Positions 42,924 to 53,252 of a DNA stretch of 64,000 nucleotides are shown here, one piece after another. Location of the stretch: positions 113,491-177,490 of the forward strand of contig NZ_JAIOGQ010000004.1 in the NCBI RefSeq assembly GCF_019904135.1, in the 5' to 3' direction. Positions within the stretch are counted from its first letter, which is position 1, and each line of letters begins with the position of its first letter. The notes under the pieces are model-generated. The model did no database searches and had not been told where the DNA came from. It worked only from the letters and a program-made list of their open reading frames with translations. Position numbers and translations under genes: made by a program. Source of the stretch: Paenibacillus caui. Lineage in GTDB: Bacteria > Bacillota > Bacilli > Paenibacillales > Paenibacillaceae.

Positions 42924-44125
42924 AAGTACTCGTAATCAACGCGGGAAGCTCTTCCCTGAAATATCAGCTTTATGACATGAATGACGAATCGGTGCTTGCC
43001 AAAGGCTTGGTTGAGAGAATCGGCATGGACTCCTCTATTTTGACTCACAAGCCGACAGGCAAGGAGGACATTACGGAAGTCAGCGAAATTCTGGAGCATA
43101 CAACCGCGATCCGCAAAGTGCTTGAGAAGCTGACCGACAAAGAGCACGGTGTACTGGATTCGGTTGAAGAGATTCAGGCTGTCGGCCATCGCGTTGTTCA
43201 CGGCGGCGAATCGTTTAAAGGCTCCGCTTTGGTTACTGGGGAAGTAAAAGCCGAAATTCGCCGTCTGTTCGACTTGGCGCCGCTACATAACCCGCCGGCG
43301 ATCACCGGTATTACGGCTGCCGAAAGAAATATGCCGGGAGTACCTCAGGTCGTTGCCTTTGATACGGCTTTCCACCAAACGATGGAAGAGAAAGTATATC
43401 TTTATCCGATTCCAAAGGTGCTCTACAAGAAACATCATGTTCGCCGTTACGGAGCGCACGGTACATCTCATGACTACGTCAGCAAGACCGCTGCCGAATA
43501 TTTGGGACGTCCGATTGAGGACCTTAAGATCATCACCTGCCATATCGGAAACGGCGCCAGCCTGACGGCCGTTAAAGACGGCAAATCTTATGATACATCG
43601 ATGGGATTGACACCGCTTGAAGGTCTGATGATGGGTACACGCAGCGGAGATCTGGACCCTGCTGTCGTTACTTTTGTGATGAATAAAGAAGAGCTTACGA
43701 TCAGCGAAGTGAACTCGATGCTCAACAAGCACAGTGGTCTGCTCGCGATTTCCGGCAGCAGCAGCGACATGCGCGACGTCACGGATGGTCTTGCAGAGGG
43801 CGAACCGAATGCAACCCTGGCATTCGAAATGTACGAGTACCGTCTACGCAAATACATCGGCGCCTATGCTGCGGCCATGGACGGCGTGGATGTCATTGTG
43901 TTTACAGCCGGCGTAGGCGAGAACTCGGTGGTTGTCCGTGAAAAAGTGTGCGAGAACCTGACTTACTTGGGCGTTGAAATCGACCCTGAGCTCAACAAGA
44001 TCCGTTCCGGCGATCCGCGCCGCATTTCAACCCCGAACTCGAAAGTGGAAGTGCTTGTAATTCCAACCAACGAAGAGCTCATGATTGCGCGCGATACGCT
44101 TCGGATCGTACAAGAAAGCAAATAA
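42920..44125 (+). CDS. ackA: Acetate kinase
   Basis: Reversible phosphate transfer between acetyl phosphate and ADP. VLVINAGSSSLKYQLYD, HRVVHGGE, FDTAFHQTM, HGTSHDYVS, CHIGNGASLTAV and FTAGVGENS are all family motifs; 401 aa. Co-translation with a 3-hydroxyacyl-CoA dehydrogenase is unusual: a butyrate kinase role was considered, but the motifs fit acetate kinase. Confidence 0.95.
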   Translation: MKVLVINAGSSSLKYQLYDMNDESVLAKGLVERIGMDSSILTHKPTGKEDITEVSEILEHTTAIRKVLEKLTDKEHGVLDSVEEIQAVGHRVVHGGESFKGSALVTGEVKAEIRRLFDLAPLHNPPAITGITAAERNMPGVPQVVAFDTAFHQTMEEKVYLYPIPKVLYKKHHVRRYGAHGTSHDYVSKTAAEYLGRPIEDLKIITCHIGNGASLTAVKDGKSYDTSMGLTPLEGLMMGTRSGDLDPAVVTFVMNKEELTISEVNSMLNKHSGLLAISGSSSDMRDVTDGLAEGEPNATLAFEMYEYRLRKYIGAYAAAMDGVDVIVFTAGVGENSVVVREKVCENLTYLGVEIDPELNKIRSGDPRRISTPNSKVEVLVIPTNEELMIARDTLRIVQESK

Positions 44126-44158
44126 ATAAAGTGAACTTATGTTAGAGGAGAGAGTAAT

Positions 44159-45454
44159 GTGGCGATCAAAACCGTAATCCGGCAGGTTAGCGATCATGTC
44201 GGGGAAACCGTTGTTATCGGCAGCTGGATTCATAACAAACGTTCCAGCGGTAAAATCCAGTTTCTGCAGCTACGGGACGGCACAGGATATATTCAGGGAG
44301 TTGTTGTAAAAAACGAGGTGTCCGAGGAAATCTGGAATCTGGCCAAAAGCTTGACTCAGGAAAGCTCTGTTTATGTCACTGGGATCATTCGCGAGGAACC
44401 GAGAAGCAAATCGGGCTATGAAATGACCGTTACCGGTATCGAAGTGATTCAACTGACCGAGAACTATCCGATCACACCGAAGGAGCACGGCGTTGATTTT
44501 CTGATGGACCATCGCCATCTGTGGCTTCGTTCGACGAAACAACGCGCCATTCTTGTGATCCGGGCGGAAATTATCCGGGCGGTACAGGAGTTTTTTGATA
44601 CGAACGGATTTACGCTTGTAGATCCTCCTATTTTGACGCCAACGTCGGCAGAAGGCACGACCAACCTGTTCCATACGAAGTATTTCGAGGAAGACGCTTA
44701 TTTGACGCAGAGCGGCCAGCTTTATATGGAAGCTGCGGCTATGGCCTTAGGCAAAGTTTATTCTTTCGGACCTACATTCCGCGCTGAGAAATCCAAAACC
44801 CGCCGCCATCTGATCGAGTTCTGGATGATCGAGCCCGAGATGGCGTTTACGGACCATGAGGAAAGCCTGCGCGTGCAGGAAAACTTCATTGCGCACGTCG
44901 TTCAATCCGTTGTGAAGAATTGCCGCGAAGAGCTTGAAACGATCGGACGCGACGTGTCCAAGCTGGAGGGAATCAAGGCGCCGTTCCCGCGAATTACTTA
45001 CGACGACGCGATCGAGTTTTTGCATAAACAAGGCTTCGATATTCCGTGGGGTGAGGATTTTGGCGCGCCTCATGAAACGGCGATTGCCGAGGAATACGAC
45101 AAGCCGGTATTCATTACGCACTACCCTGCAGGGATTAAGGCGTTCTATATGAAGCCTGATCCGGCTCGTCCTGAAGTTGTGCTGTGCGCGGACATGATTG
45201 CGCCGGAAGGTTATGGCGAGATTATTGGGGGCTCTCAGCGGATCGACGATCCTGAACTGATGGCACAGCGTTTCAGCGAGCATCATCTGTCCGAAGAAAC
45301 GTACCAATGGTACCTCGATTTGCGGAAATACGGCACGGTTCCGCATTCCGGTTTTGGACTGGGGCTGGAACGTACGGTTGCCTGGATCTGCGGGCTGGAT
45401 CATGTACGCGAGACGATTCCGTTCCCGCGTACACTATATCGTCTCTATCCGTAA
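44159..45454 (+). CDS. asnS: Asparaginyl-tRNA synthetase
   Basis: Class II synthetase. An N-terminal OB-fold ([20 protein letters not shown]) binds the anticodon; motif 2 lies around [19 protein letters not shown], and motif 3 is [15 protein letters not shown]. The 431-aa size and lack of the AspRS insertion mark AsnRS. GTG start behind AGAGGAGAGAG. Followed 26 nt later by dnaD, as in B. subtilis, but aspB is absent upstream. Confidence 0.95.
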   Translation: MAIKTVIRQVSDHVGETVVIGSWIHNKRSSGKIQFLQLRDGTGYIQGVVVKNEVSEEIWNLAKSLTQESSVYVTGIIREEPRSKSGYEMTVTGIEVIQLTENYPITPKEHGVDFLMDHRHLWLRSTKQRAILVIRAEIIRAVQEFFDTNGFTLVDPPILTPTSAEGTTNLFHTKYFEEDAYLTQSGQLYMEAAAMALGKVYSFGPTFRAEKSKTRRHLIEFWMIEPEMAFTDHEESLRVQENFIAHVVQSVVKNCREELETIGRDVSKLEGIKAPFPRITYDDAIEFLHKQGFDIPWGEDFGAPHETAIAEEYDKPVFITHYPAGIKAFYMKPDPARPEVVLCADMIAPEGYGEIIGGSQRIDDPELMAQRFSEHHLSEETYQWYLDLRKYGTVPHSGFGLGLERTVAWICGLDHVRETIPFPRTLYRLYP

Positions 45455-45480
45455 TTTGGAGGTAAGAGGGGAAGATTAAA

Positions 45481-46191
45481 GTGGCCATGAATGAAGGCTG
45501 GAAAGTATGGGCAAACGGTATTGCTTACGGGATGGAAACGGGAAGCATAAACGTTCCGAACGCTCTGCTTACCTATTACCGCCGATTAAAGCTTAGCGAC
45601 ACGGAAGCCATGCTGCTGATTCACCTTCTGGGCTTCCGGCAGAACGGAGGAAGCGAATTCCCTTCGCTCGGCGAAATTGAGCAGCGAATGAGCGCCGCGC
45701 CCGGAACCGTTGCTTCGGCTGTTCGCCGTCTGGTCAAGGATGGCTGGCTTACTATTGATCCGGTAACCGATGAGACAACAGGAATTCAATCCGAGCATTA
45801 TCATTTGAACGGCATGTACAAGAAGCTTAGTTTATGTCTGGCGGAGAGCTTTGCAGCGGAACGCAAGGAAAGCCGGTCAGGCAGACAGAACATGGCGGGA
45901 GAAGATTTCGAAGAAATCGATCCCGCTCAGCGAAATCTGTTCGTAACTTTTGAACAGGAATTTGCCCGCCCTTTGTCGCCGATGGAATGTGAGACCATAT
46001 CCGGCTGGATTGACCAGGACGGTTATCCTGAGGAACTGATCAGGCTTGCGTTAAAGGAAGCTGTTTTTGCCGGGAAGATCCATTTCCGGTATATCGACCG
46101 TATTTTGCTGGAATGGAGCAGAAACAGAGTTCGTACAGCCGACGAGGCGAAGGCCTATACGCAGCGTTTCCGGGGGACAGGCAGCAAGTGA
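45481..46191 (+). CDS. dnaD: DNA replication initiation protein DnaD
   Basis: Remodels DnaA-bound DNA and helps load the replicative helicase. The N-terminal winged helix (FPSLGEIEQRMSAAPGTVASAV, preceded by LLIHLLGFRQNG) and C-terminal DDBH2 domain (FEQEFARPLSPMECETISGW) with IHFRYIDRILLEWSRN define it. GTG 45481 or ATG 45487 start. In B. subtilis nth follows; here a terminator follows. Confidence 0.94.
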   Translation: MAMNEGWKVWANGIAYGMETGSINVPNALLTYYRRLKLSDTEAMLLIHLLGFRQNGGSEFPSLGEIEQRMSAAPGTVASAVRRLVKDGWLTIDPVTDETTGIQSEHYHLNGMYKKLSLCLAESFAAERKESRSGRQNMAGEDFEEIDPAQRNLFVTFEQEFARPLSPMECETISGWIDQDGYPEELIRLALKEAVFAGKIHFRYIDRILLEWSRNRVRTADEAKAYTQRFRGTGSK

Positions 46192-46206
46192 TCCATAAAG
46201 ACATTC

Positions 46207-46240
46207 AAAGGCATCCGATTTTATCGGATGTCTTTTTTTT
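46207..46240 (+). terminator. Terminator after dnaD
   Basis: AAAGGCATCCGAT / ATCGGATGTCTTT, loop TTT, ending in a long T run. Confidence 0.9.
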
Positions 46241-46291
46241 AGTTATTTTCCAAGAAATAATGTCGGGATAGAATTTTTTATGATATAGGTA

Positions 46292-46320
46292 TTGACATTA
46301 ATTGATTACTATTATATATT
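46292..46320 (+). promoter_or_regulatory. Sigma-A promoter of the nitroreductase gene
   Basis: TTGACA, 17 nt, TATATT. The leader to ATG 46506 is about 180 nt, AT-rich, with an inverted AGTAA/TTACT pair (46331-46352 region) just past the start site and three ACTTAA hexamers near 46460-46480. A redox or xenobiotic repressor site is possible; none is identified. Confidence 0.8.
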
Positions 46321-46505
46321 AAATTACGAAAAGTAACTAACAATTAATTTACTATCAATGAACTTTAACTCTGGAACCCAAATATACGGATTACTTCATT
46401 CTGTATATTTTGGCAGGTACGGACGCATGCTTTCTTTAGAGAGCAAAGCAGGCAGTATACTTAAGAACTTAAACAATACTTAATTATTCAGGGAGGCTGC
46501 TAAAC

Positions 46506-47105
46506 ATGAGTACACTTTTTGAAGCATTGAAGAACAGACGGACTTATTACGGAATCAGCAAGGAATCCACGGTTTCCGACGAGCGCATTGTGGAAATCGT
46601 CCAAGAGGCTGTGAAACACACGCCTACCGCTTTCAATTCCCAAACAAGCCGTGCCGTAGTGCTGCTGGGAGAAAACCACAATAAATTGTGGGACATTACC
46701 AAAGAAGAACTAAGAAAAATTGCAAAAAACGAAGAGGCTTTCGCAGCTACATCTGAAAAAATGGCCTCATTTTATAACGGCTATGGAACCGTTCTGTTCT
46801 TTGAAGATGATAATGTAATCAAAGGTTTGCAGGAGCAGTATGCGGCGTATTCCGACAATTTCCCGATTTGGGCGAATCAGTCCAACGGCATGCTGCAGCT
46901 CGTGGTCTGGACTGCCCTGGAGCAAGAAGGATTGGGCGCATCCATTCAGCACTACAACCCGCTGATCGACGCTGAAGTTAAGTCCGCGTGGGGCATTCCT
47001 TCAAACTGGAAGCTGATTGCCCAAATGCCTTTTGGCAAACCTGCGGCGCAGCCGGGCGACAAACAATTTCAGCCTGTGGAAGAACGCGTTAAAGTTTTTA
47101 AGTGA
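46506..47105 (+). CDS. Nitroreductase-family oxidoreductase
   Basis: FMN-dependent, 199 aa, of the Frm2/HBN1-like branch: FEALKNRRTYYGISKEST at the N-terminus (FMN-binding arginines), TPTAFNSQTSRAVVLLGE, and IPSNWKLIAQMPFGKPAAQP at the C-terminus. The preceding GGGAGGCTGCTAAAC is a strong ribosome-binding site. Likely roles are nitro-compound or quinone reduction under stress; the natural substrate is unknown. Confidence 0.9.
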   Translation: MSTLFEALKNRRTYYGISKESTVSDERIVEIVQEAVKHTPTAFNSQTSRAVVLLGENHNKLWDITKEELRKIAKNEEAFAATSEKMASFYNGYGTVLFFEDDNVIKGLQEQYAAYSDNFPIWANQSNGMLQLVVWTALEQEGLGASIQHYNPLIDAEVKSAWGIPSNWKLIAQMPFGKPAAQPGDKQFQPVEERVKVFK

Positions 47106-47130
47106 TCATGAATGTTAATGGAACTTTTCG

Positions 47131-47158
47131 GACCGGCCGGAGGGCCGGTCTTTTCATT
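47131..47158 (+). terminator. Terminator after the nitroreductase gene
   Basis: GACCGGCC, loop GGAG, GGCCGGTC, then TTTTCATTTT. Confidence 0.85.
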
Positions 47159-47206
47159 TTCGGTATATTACTCTCGAAGCTACTCAAATGAAAAGAATAA
47201 AATAGC

Positions 47207-47259
47207 TTGCATAAATGTAAGTCCAGGTTTATTACTTAAATAAGTTTAATCTTTTAAAC
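47207..47259 (+). promoter_or_regulatory. Promoter and palindromic operators of the ArsR/SDR pair
   Basis: TTGCAT, 17 nt, TATTAC (47230-47235) is followed by two overlapping palindromes: ACTTAAATAAGT (47234-47245) and GTTTAA-TCTT-TTAAAC (47244-47259). ArsR-family repressors usually bind such AT-rich dyads at their own promoter, so autoregulation is likely. Confidence 0.6.
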
Positions 47260-47274
47260 ATATTAGGAGATGAA

Positions 47275-47625
47275 ATGATGGAAGGCTTCCACCATTGTAA
47301 CAATAAAGAACAGGTAGCTGAAAAATTTAAAGAAGTGAGTGCCGTTTTTCAGGCGCTTGGAGATCCTAATCGTCAAAAAATAATACTGCTTCTTATGCAA
47401 TTTGACCGGTTGACGGTAAATGGGATTACAGATCACTTGAATGACCTGTCGCGTCCCGCGATTTCACATCATCTCAAAATCATGAGACTGGCAGGCCTTA
47501 TCGATTTTAAGAAGTTAGGTAAGGAAAAATTTTATTATCTGAGGATTGATAATTCGTTACATCAAGTCAAACAGCTTATTCAGATTATCGAAGAAAGCTG
47601 CAGCGATAATGGAGGAAGAAGTTAA
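47275..47625 (+). CDS. ArsR-family winged-helix regulator
   Basis: A 116-aa protein with FQALGDPNRQKIILLLMQ at helix 1 and LSRPAISHHLKIMRLAGLIDF as the recognition helix and wing. N-terminal HHCNN could contribute to metal binding, but the classic CxC metal motif is absent, so the signal may not be a metal. ATG 47275 or 47278. It ends 1 nt before the SDR gene. Base composition is clearly more AT-rich than the surroundings. Confidence 0.88.
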   Translation: MMEGFHHCNNKEQVAEKFKEVSAVFQALGDPNRQKIILLLMQFDRLTVNGITDHLNDLSRPAISHHLKIMRLAGLIDFKKLGKEKFYYLRIDNSLHQVKQLIQIIEESCSDNGGRS

Positions 47626-47626
47626 A

Positions 47627-48616
47627 GTGAAGGCGATAGTATTTGGGGGAACTGGCTTCATAGGAAGCCACGTAGTTGAACAACTAAAACTGGCGGATCA
47701 TGAAGTAACGGTTGCTGTCCGCAAGTCAAGCGACACTCGATTTCTACGAGCTCTTGGAGTTCATGCTCAAGTCGTTAATTTTAACGATCCATCTGAAGTG
47801 GCCGAATGCATGAGGGGGAAAGATGTCGTTTATAATTGTACAGCAGGTGCAAAGGTACTGGGAAGAAAAGTAGCAGGTGCCGATGTAGAGATTAAATTAA
47901 CGAGAGAACTGCTTGAAGCTGCATCAGCGATCGGCGTGTCAAAATTTATTCAGCTAAGTACAATCGTCCTTTATGATTTCAAAAGCAGCGATCCGTTTGA
48001 TGAATCTTACATCTCAAAGCCCGAGTACCCCATACAGGAGATTGAATTTCAAAGAGAGCAGATTGTTCAGCAATACGGGAAAAGTACGGGCCTGGAAACT
48101 ATGATCCTTCGCCCGGCGAGCACCATTGGTGCCAGAGACCATTCATCTTTCTTTCTAAAATTGTATGAGGCGCACAAAAAAGGAAGGTACCCTATTCTTG
48201 GAAATGGGAATGCCCGTGTTTCCTTGGTTGATACGCGAGATATAGGACGGGCTATGACTTGGTTAGGGACTCATCAAAAATCCCCTGAAGATACTGGTAT
48301 TTATAACTTAAAGGGATTTGATACAACTTGGGGAGATTTAAAAGAAATGATCGACGTTTCGGTGGGCTCGTTTTCAAGAACAATTAAGATTCCAAGGCCT
48401 ATTGCTTGGGCGATTGGTGGACTTGCTGAGTATATGACTCCGGCCACCAAGGAGCCTCCTTTATCCAGATTTGCCGTCCAAATGCTTACAGTAAACCGGT
48501 TATGGGATGATAAGAAGATCAGGAGCTTGGGCTTTACAACGAAGTATGGTTTAAAAGATGCAGTGGGGGAAGCCATTCATGATTTCAGATCCAGACAAAC
48601 AGCGTTGAATCACTGA
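47627..48616 (+). CDS. NAD-dependent epimerase/dehydratase-like protein
   Basis: Extended SDR, 329 aa. The Rossmann motif IVFGGTGFIGSHVVEQL is N-terminal; ILRPASTIGARDHSSFF and VSLVDTRDIGRAM fit NAD-dependent epimerases. I see no normal YxxxK catalytic pair where it should be (around EYPIQEIEFQREQ), so it may be a binding or atypical SDR. GTG 47627 is chosen behind GGAGGAAG. One 60-nt line has 32% G+C, against 60% in gcvPB nearby. Probably acquired with the ArsR gene that controls it. Confidence 0.82.
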   Translation: MKAIVFGGTGFIGSHVVEQLKLADHEVTVAVRKSSDTRFLRALGVHAQVVNFNDPSEVAECMRGKDVVYNCTAGAKVLGRKVAGADVEIKLTRELLEAASAIGVSKFIQLSTIVLYDFKSSDPFDESYISKPEYPIQEIEFQREQIVQQYGKSTGLETMILRPASTIGARDHSSFFLKLYEAHKKGRYPILGNGNARVSLVDTRDIGRAMTWLGTHQKSPEDTGIYNLKGFDTTWGDLKEMIDVSVGSFSRTIKIPRPIAWAIGGLAEYMTPATKEPPLSRFAVQMLTVNRLWDDKKIRSLGFTTKYGLKDAVGEAIHDFRSRQTALNH

Positions 48617-48646
48617 GAAGAATAAGAATTTGAGAGACCAGTAAGA

Positions 48647-48699
48647 ACAAGCCCCGGGTCGTCAGCAGGCTTCAACCTTCCAACGGACCCGGGGCTTGT
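48647..48699. terminator. Bidirectional terminator between the SDR gene and gcvPB
   Basis: A perfect 14-bp stem, ACAAGCCCCGGGTC / GACCCGGGGCTTGT, with a 25-nt loop between convergent genes; T-rich on both outer sides. Confidence 0.9.
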
Positions 48700-48748
48700 T
48701 ATCGTTTAATCAGCGGAAAGCATTTCTTTCAGAATCGAGGGAAACGGT

Positions 48749-50239
48749 TTAGCTGCAGGCGCAGTTCAGCACCGGTTTGCGGGCCGCGCCGGTTTCATCC
48801 AGACGGGTCACAGGTGTGGTATAGGGCGCATTCAGCAGCAGCTCAGGGTTCTCCCTGGCTTCACTCGCAATTTGAATCATGGCTTCGATGAAGCCGTCAA
48901 GGGTTTCTTTGCTTTCGGTTTCCGTTGGCTCAATCATAATGCATTCTTCCACATTAAGCGGAAAATAAATGGTCGGCGGATGGTAGCCGAAATCGAGCAG
49001 CCGTTTGGCCACATCGAGCGTATGGATGCCGTACGGCTTCAAACCGCTGCCGGACATGACAAACTCGTGCTTGCAGATCCGGTCATACGGCATCTGGTAA
49101 TAAGGAGCAAGACGGGCCCGCAAATAGTTGGCGTTAAGCACCGCATATTCGGATACCCGGCGCAGGCCCTCAGGTCCGTAAGTACGGATATAGGCATAAG
49201 CGCGAACCAGAATACCGAAGTTGCCGTAGTAGGCTTTCACGCGGCCGATTGAGGAATCGCTTTTCTCGCTGAACGCAAACGTGCCGTCATCCTTTTGGAT
49301 GACAACCGGATTCGGCAGGTAAGGGATGAGCAGGCTTTTGACGCCAACAGGACCGGCTCCGGGTCCGCCGCCCCCGTGAGGCGTGCTCATCGTTTTGTGC
49401 AGGTTCAGGTGAACGACGTCAAAGCCCATGTCCCCCGGGCGGGTAATGCCCATGATCGCGTTGGAGTTGGCCCCGTCGTAATAGAGAAGTCCGCCCGCCT
49501 CATGCACGATTTCGGCAATTTCTACGATGTGCTCTTCAAACAAGCCTAGCGTGTTCGGGTTGGTGAGCATCAGGGCTGCCGTGTCGTCGTCAACGGCCGC
49601 GCGAAGCGCGTCCAGATCGACAAGACCTTTGTCCGTCGAAGGAATCGTCACCGTCTGGAACCCGGCAACCGATGCGCTCGCCGGGTTCGTGCCGTGCGAG
49701 GAGTCGGGGACTATGACCTTGGTCCGCTCATGCTGGCCGTTCGCTTCATGGTAGGCGCGAATCATCATGAGCCCTGTCCATTCGCCGTGGGCGCCTGCCG
49801 CAGGCTGCAGCGTGACCGCATCCATGCCGGTCAGTCCGGCCAGATCCTTTTGCAAGGTATACATCAGTTCAAGCGCGCCCTGAATGCTTTCTTCAGGCTG
49901 GTAAGGATGAATTTTGGCGAAGCCGGCGTAGCGGGCTACATCCTCGTTGATTTTCGGATTGTATTTCATCGTACAGGAACCGAGCGGGTAAAAGCCGTTA
50001 TCCACGCCGAAATTGCGCCGGGACAGCTCGGTGTAATGGCGGATGACGTCGACTTCGTATACTTCGGGAAGAGCGGCCTCCTGCTTGCGCAGCATGCCTT
50101 CCGGAATCAGCTCATGGATCTTCTGAACCGGTACGTCCATCTCAGGCAGGGAGTAAGCGGTGCGTCCCGGACGGCTAAGTTCAAAAATCAGCGCTTTGTC
50201 ATGCTTCTCATTACGGTTTATGGTTTCGCTCATACTCAT
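48749..50239 (-). CDS. gcvPB: Glycine dehydrogenase (decarboxylating) subunit 2
   Basis: PLP-carrying half of the split P-protein, 496 aa. [19 protein letters not shown] holds the PLP lysine; [16 protein letters not shown] and [14 protein letters not shown] are family signatures. The C-terminus has a CAC motif. GGAGGGATTGCT precedes the ATG, which overlaps the gcvPA stop. Last gene of gcvT-gcvPA-gcvPB. Confidence 0.97.
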   Translation of the reverse strand: MSMSETINRNEKHDKALIFELSRPGRTAYSLPEMDVPVQKIHELIPEGMLRKQEAALPEVYEVDVIRHYTELSRRNFGVDNGFYPLGSCTMKYNPKINEDVARYAGFAKIHPYQPEESIQGALELMYTLQKDLAGLTGMDAVTLQPAAGAHGEWTGLMMIRAYHEANGQHERTKVIVPDSSHGTNPASASVAGFQTVTIPSTDKGLVDLDALRAAVDDDTAALMLTNPNTLGLFEEHIVEIAEIVHEAGGLLYYDGANSNAIMGITRPGDMGFDVVHLNLHKTMSTPHGGGGPGAGPVGVKSLLIPYLPNPVVIQKDDGTFAFSEKSDSSIGRVKAYYGNFGILVRAYAYIRTYGPEGLRRVSEYAVLNANYLRARLAPYYQMPYDRICKHEFVMSGSGLKPYGIHTLDVAKRLLDFGYHPPTIYFPLNVEECIMIEPTETESKETLDGFIEAMIQIASEARENPELLLNAPYTTPVTRLDETGAARKPVLNCACS

Positions 50240-51588
50240 AGCAATCCCTCCAGGATGACCGCGAACCGGTCGATTTCTTCTTTGCTGCGGCGCTCCGTCA
50301 CGGCAATCAGCAGATGTCCCGCAAGCTCGGGATAACTTCTTCCGAGATCATAGCCGCCGATATAACCTTCTTCCAGCAGCTTGCTCTGGATCCGGGACAT
50401 ATTCGCACCTTCAGGCAGCCTGATGACAAATTCGTTAAACGTCGGAGATGTAAAAGGAACGGTCACTCCGCTGACGCCAGCCAGCTTTTGTTTGGCATAG
50501 TGGCTTTTTTGCAGGTTGAGTTCGGCGACTTCAACAAGGCCGCGTCTGCCCATGACAGACAGATAAACGGATGCGCAGAGGGCGAGCAGTGCCTGGTTGG
50601 AGCAAATGTTGGACGTTGCCTTCTCGCGTCGGATATGCTGCTCGCGGGCTTGCAGCGTAAGCACAAAGCCCCTTTTGCCATTGCGGTCCTTCGTTTGGCC
50701 GACGATGCGTCCCGGCATCCGCCGCATATGGGCTTCCGAAACCGCAAAGAAACCGCAGGTCGGGCCGCCGAAGGAGCCGGAGATGCCGAGCGGCTGGGCG
50801 TCGCCGACAACGATATCCGCGCCCTGCTTGCCGGGAGCCTCGATCAGACCGAGCGCCAGCGGGTTGGTGCTGACGATCAGGAGGCCCTTCCCGGCGTGGA
50901 TCAGCTCGCCGATCGCCGGAATATTTTCAATGGCGCCAAAGAAGTTTGGGCTTTGCACGAGTACGGCTGCGGTATCCGGGGTTACGGCTGCGGCCAGCGC
51001 CTCGGGATCGGTGACGCCGTTTCGGGTTTCCACTTCCACCACATCCAGGTTAAGTCCGTGCGCATAAGTGTGCAGAACGCTTCTCGCTTCTGGATGAACG
51101 GCGCGGGAGACGACGATCCGTTTGCGGCGCGTTGCCGCAGCGGCCAAATTGGCGGCTTCCGCCAGCGCGGTCGCTCCGTCGTACATGCTGGCGTTCGCTA
51201 CGGCCATGCCGGTCAGTTCGCAGATATAGGACTGAAACTCGAAAATGGCCTGCAGCTCGCCCTGGCTGACTTCAGGCTGATAAGGCGTATAAGCCGTATA
51301 AAATTCGGAGCGGGAAACGACGTGATTAATGACGGAAGGGACATGATGATCGTAAATCCCTGCGCCAAGAAAGCTGACAAAACGATCGGTATCCGCATTT
51401 TGTCCGGCCAGGGCGCCCATATGGCGCGTAAGGGCATATTCGTCAAGGGCGGGCGAAACCGGAAGCTCTCCTTGAAAACGGATGGCGGCAGGAATATCCT
51501 TGAACAAATCTTCAACCGATTCGACACCGACAGCGGCGAGCATTTCGGCTTTCGTCTGCTCGGTCATGGGCAAATAACGGTGCTTCAT
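50236..51588 (-). CDS. gcvPA: Glycine dehydrogenase (decarboxylating) subunit 1
   Basis: Non-PLP half of the split P-protein, 450 aa. It begins [20 protein letters not shown] and contains [31 protein letters not shown] and the glycine-rich GPTCGFFAV. It forms the alpha2beta2 P-protein with GcvPB. The start lies 2 nt after the gcvT stop, with GGAG 10 nt upstream of the ATG. Confidence 0.97.
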   Translation of the reverse strand: MKHRYLPMTEQTKAEMLAAVGVESVEDLFKDIPAAIRFQGELPVSPALDEYALTRHMGALAGQNADTDRFVSFLGAGIYDHHVPSVINHVVSRSEFYTAYTPYQPEVSQGELQAIFEFQSYICELTGMAVANASMYDGATALAEAANLAAAATRRKRIVVSRAVHPEARSVLHTYAHGLNLDVVEVETRNGVTDPEALAAAVTPDTAAVLVQSPNFFGAIENIPAIGELIHAGKGLLIVSTNPLALGLIEAPGKQGADIVVGDAQPLGISGSFGGPTCGFFAVSEAHMRRMPGRIVGQTKDRNGKRGFVLTLQAREQHIRREKATSNICSNQALLALCASVYLSVMGRRGLVEVAELNLQKSHYAKQKLAGVSGVTVPFTSPTFNEFVIRLPEGANMSRIQSKLLEEGYIGGYDLGRSYPELAGHLLIAVTERRSKEEIDRFAVILEGLL

Positions 51589-51590
51589 GT

Positions 51591-52712
51591 TTACTCAGCT
51601 CCTTTGGCAGACTTGGGTGTATTTTTATAGAATGGAGCCTTCACGACTTCGGCCTTGAGCCGTTTGCCGCGAATCTCAACTTCGACCTTGGTTCCGATCG
51701 CAGCGTATTTGCTGTCCACGAGCGCAAGCCCCAGATTCCGCTTGAGCGTAGGCGACTGGGTGCCGGTGGTCACTTCGCCGATCTGGACTCCATCAGCAAA
51801 TACGGGATAATGGCTCCGCGGAATTCCGCGGTCAATCATTTCAATGCCGACAAGCTTACGCTTTGGACCGGCCAGTTTCTGGCGCTCCAGGGCGCTCCGT
51901 CCGATAAAGTCCCCTTTGTTCCATTTCACAAAGTAACCGACGCCGGCTTCCAAAGGAGAAATCGTCGCCGAAAGCTCCTGGCCATACAAAGGCAGCTTCG
52001 CTTCAAAGCGCAGTGTATCGCGCGCTCCAAGCCCAGCCGGCACTAGTCCGTGCGCCGCTCCGACCGAAAACAGCCCTCTCCAGATCGTCCCAGCATTGTC
52101 CGCCAGGGCGTAAATTTCAAATCCGTCTTCGCCGGTATAGCCGGTACGGGAAACGATGACTTTACCGCCAAAGAGTTCGACGTTCATAAGAAACGTAAAA
52201 GGGGAGGCCGGGATCGCGGCAGCTCCCGCAGCATCCATAAGGATTTGCGCTGCCAAAGGACCTTGCAAGGCAATCAGGGCGGTGCTTGCCGAGACATCGG
52301 TCATCTGGACGTTTTCTGCCTGGTGTTCGCGGAGCCAGTCCCAATCCTTCGAGATATTGGACGCGTTGACGACAAGCATGTATTTGTTGTCAGCCAGGCA
52401 GTAGACGAGCAGGTCATCCACGACGCCGCCGTCCGGATAGCACATCAGCGTATATTGGACGTCGCCCGGCTTTAGGACCGATACATCATTGGTCAGCATG
52501 TGCTGAAGGAAAGCGAGCGCGCCCACACCTTCCACAATGAACTCTCCCATATGGGATACATCAAACAAACCGGCACGCGTGCGCACGGCTTCATGCTCTT
52601 TCTGGATGCCTTCGAACTGAACAGGCAGTTCCCATCCGCCGAAATCAATGCATCTTGCCCCTGGAAAATCGGAATAGCAGGGAAACAGCGGTGTCCTAAG
52701 CAGATCTGTCAT
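51591..52712 (-). CDS. gcvT: Aminomethyltransferase (glycine cleavage T protein)
   Basis: Transfers the aminomethyl carbon from GcvH to THF, releasing ammonia. The ATG at 52712 follows GAGGTGAT; a GTG three codons upstream is less likely. 373 aa with [12 protein letters not shown], the folate-binding [13 protein letters not shown] and [18 protein letters not shown]. First gene behind the glycine riboswitch. Confidence 0.96.
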   Translation of the reverse strand: MTDLLRTPLFPCYSDFPGARCIDFGGWELPVQFEGIQKEHEAVRTRAGLFDVSHMGEFIVEGVGALAFLQHMLTNDVSVLKPGDVQYTLMCYPDGGVVDDLLVYCLADNKYMLVVNASNISKDWDWLREHQAENVQMTDVSASTALIALQGPLAAQILMDAAGAAAIPASPFTFLMNVELFGGKVIVSRTGYTGEDGFEIYALADNAGTIWRGLFSVGAAHGLVPAGLGARDTLRFEAKLPLYGQELSATISPLEAGVGYFVKWNKGDFIGRSALERQKLAGPKRKLVGIEMIDRGIPRSHYPVFADGVQIGEVTTGTQSPTLKRNLGLALVDSKYAAIGTKVEVEIRGKRLKAEVVKAPFYKNTPKSAKGAE

Positions 52713-52785
52713 TTTTATCACCTCGTGAATGATTGGCTGGAATTTGTTTGTACCTGGGCTTTAAATAACGCTTTGCGGGCAGCAC

Positions 52786-53085
52786 AAAAAGGACAGGCCC
52801 AGGAACCCGCTGGCTGACGAAAAATATCGCCAAGCCCGGATTCCTGAAGGCTCTGTCCTTGGTACCTGAGAGTTACCCTACACGATCGACACCCGGATTG
52901 GGTGTTCATAGGTTTCCCCTTGGGTGATTCGGCCCTTGCCGGGACCAAATGCTCTCCAGAGATGCGTCCGGTAAAAGTCCTTTTGCCTGAGAGATTCACT
53001 CCGGGTCCGTGACCGGAACTTGCTCCTTCGGCGTTACCGCTCAAGCAGCGATAAGCTCTCCCTTTACGTTCAACCGCTTTTTCTT
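52786..53085 (-). promoter_or_regulatory. Tandem glycine riboswitch with terminator, upstream of gcvT
   Basis: On the minus strand, aptamer 1 (about 53064-52951) shows GGGAGAG, GAAGGAGCAA, GAATCTCTCAGGCAAAAG and CTCTGGAGAG. Aptamer 2 (about 52950-52845) shows CCCAAGGGGAAACC, AACTCTCAGGTACCAAGGAC and AGAG. The GGACAG ends pair with CTGTCC followed by TTTTTG (52796-52786), a terminator that glycine binding should disrupt, switching the gcv operon on. Confidence 0.92.
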
Positions 53086-53094
53086 CATACTCTC

Positions 53095-53124
53095 ATTAAA
53101 ACGGGAAACCGCACGAGATGTCAA
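53095..53124 (-). promoter_or_regulatory. Sigma-A promoter of the gcvT operon
   Basis: Reading the minus strand: TTGACA (53124-53119), an 18-nt spacer, TTTAAT (53100-53095). The start near 53088 lies just before aptamer 1. Confidence 0.7.
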
Positions 53125-53223
53125 TAAAATTATCATTAAATTTGAAATTTATGAGGCAAAGGCGGGCAATCTGGCAAGGGTTGGCGGCTGTTATCAGGAC
53201 AGGCGTAAAAAATGTAAGATATA

Positions 53224-53252
53224 TTGACATTTGCAAGCGAAATGAATAACCT
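53224..53252 (+). promoter_or_regulatory. Sigma-A promoter of gcvH
   Basis: TTGACA, 17 nt, TAACCT. The 5' UTR is about 70 nt and does not include the riboswitch, so gcvH looks free of direct glycine control. Confidence 0.7.

Noticed and set aside
42920..44125. Butyrate kinase because of the adjacent hydroxybutyryl-CoA dehydrogenase
   Set aside because: The N-terminal and nucleotide-binding motifs and the length fit acetate kinase, and no phosphotransbutyrylase is nearby.
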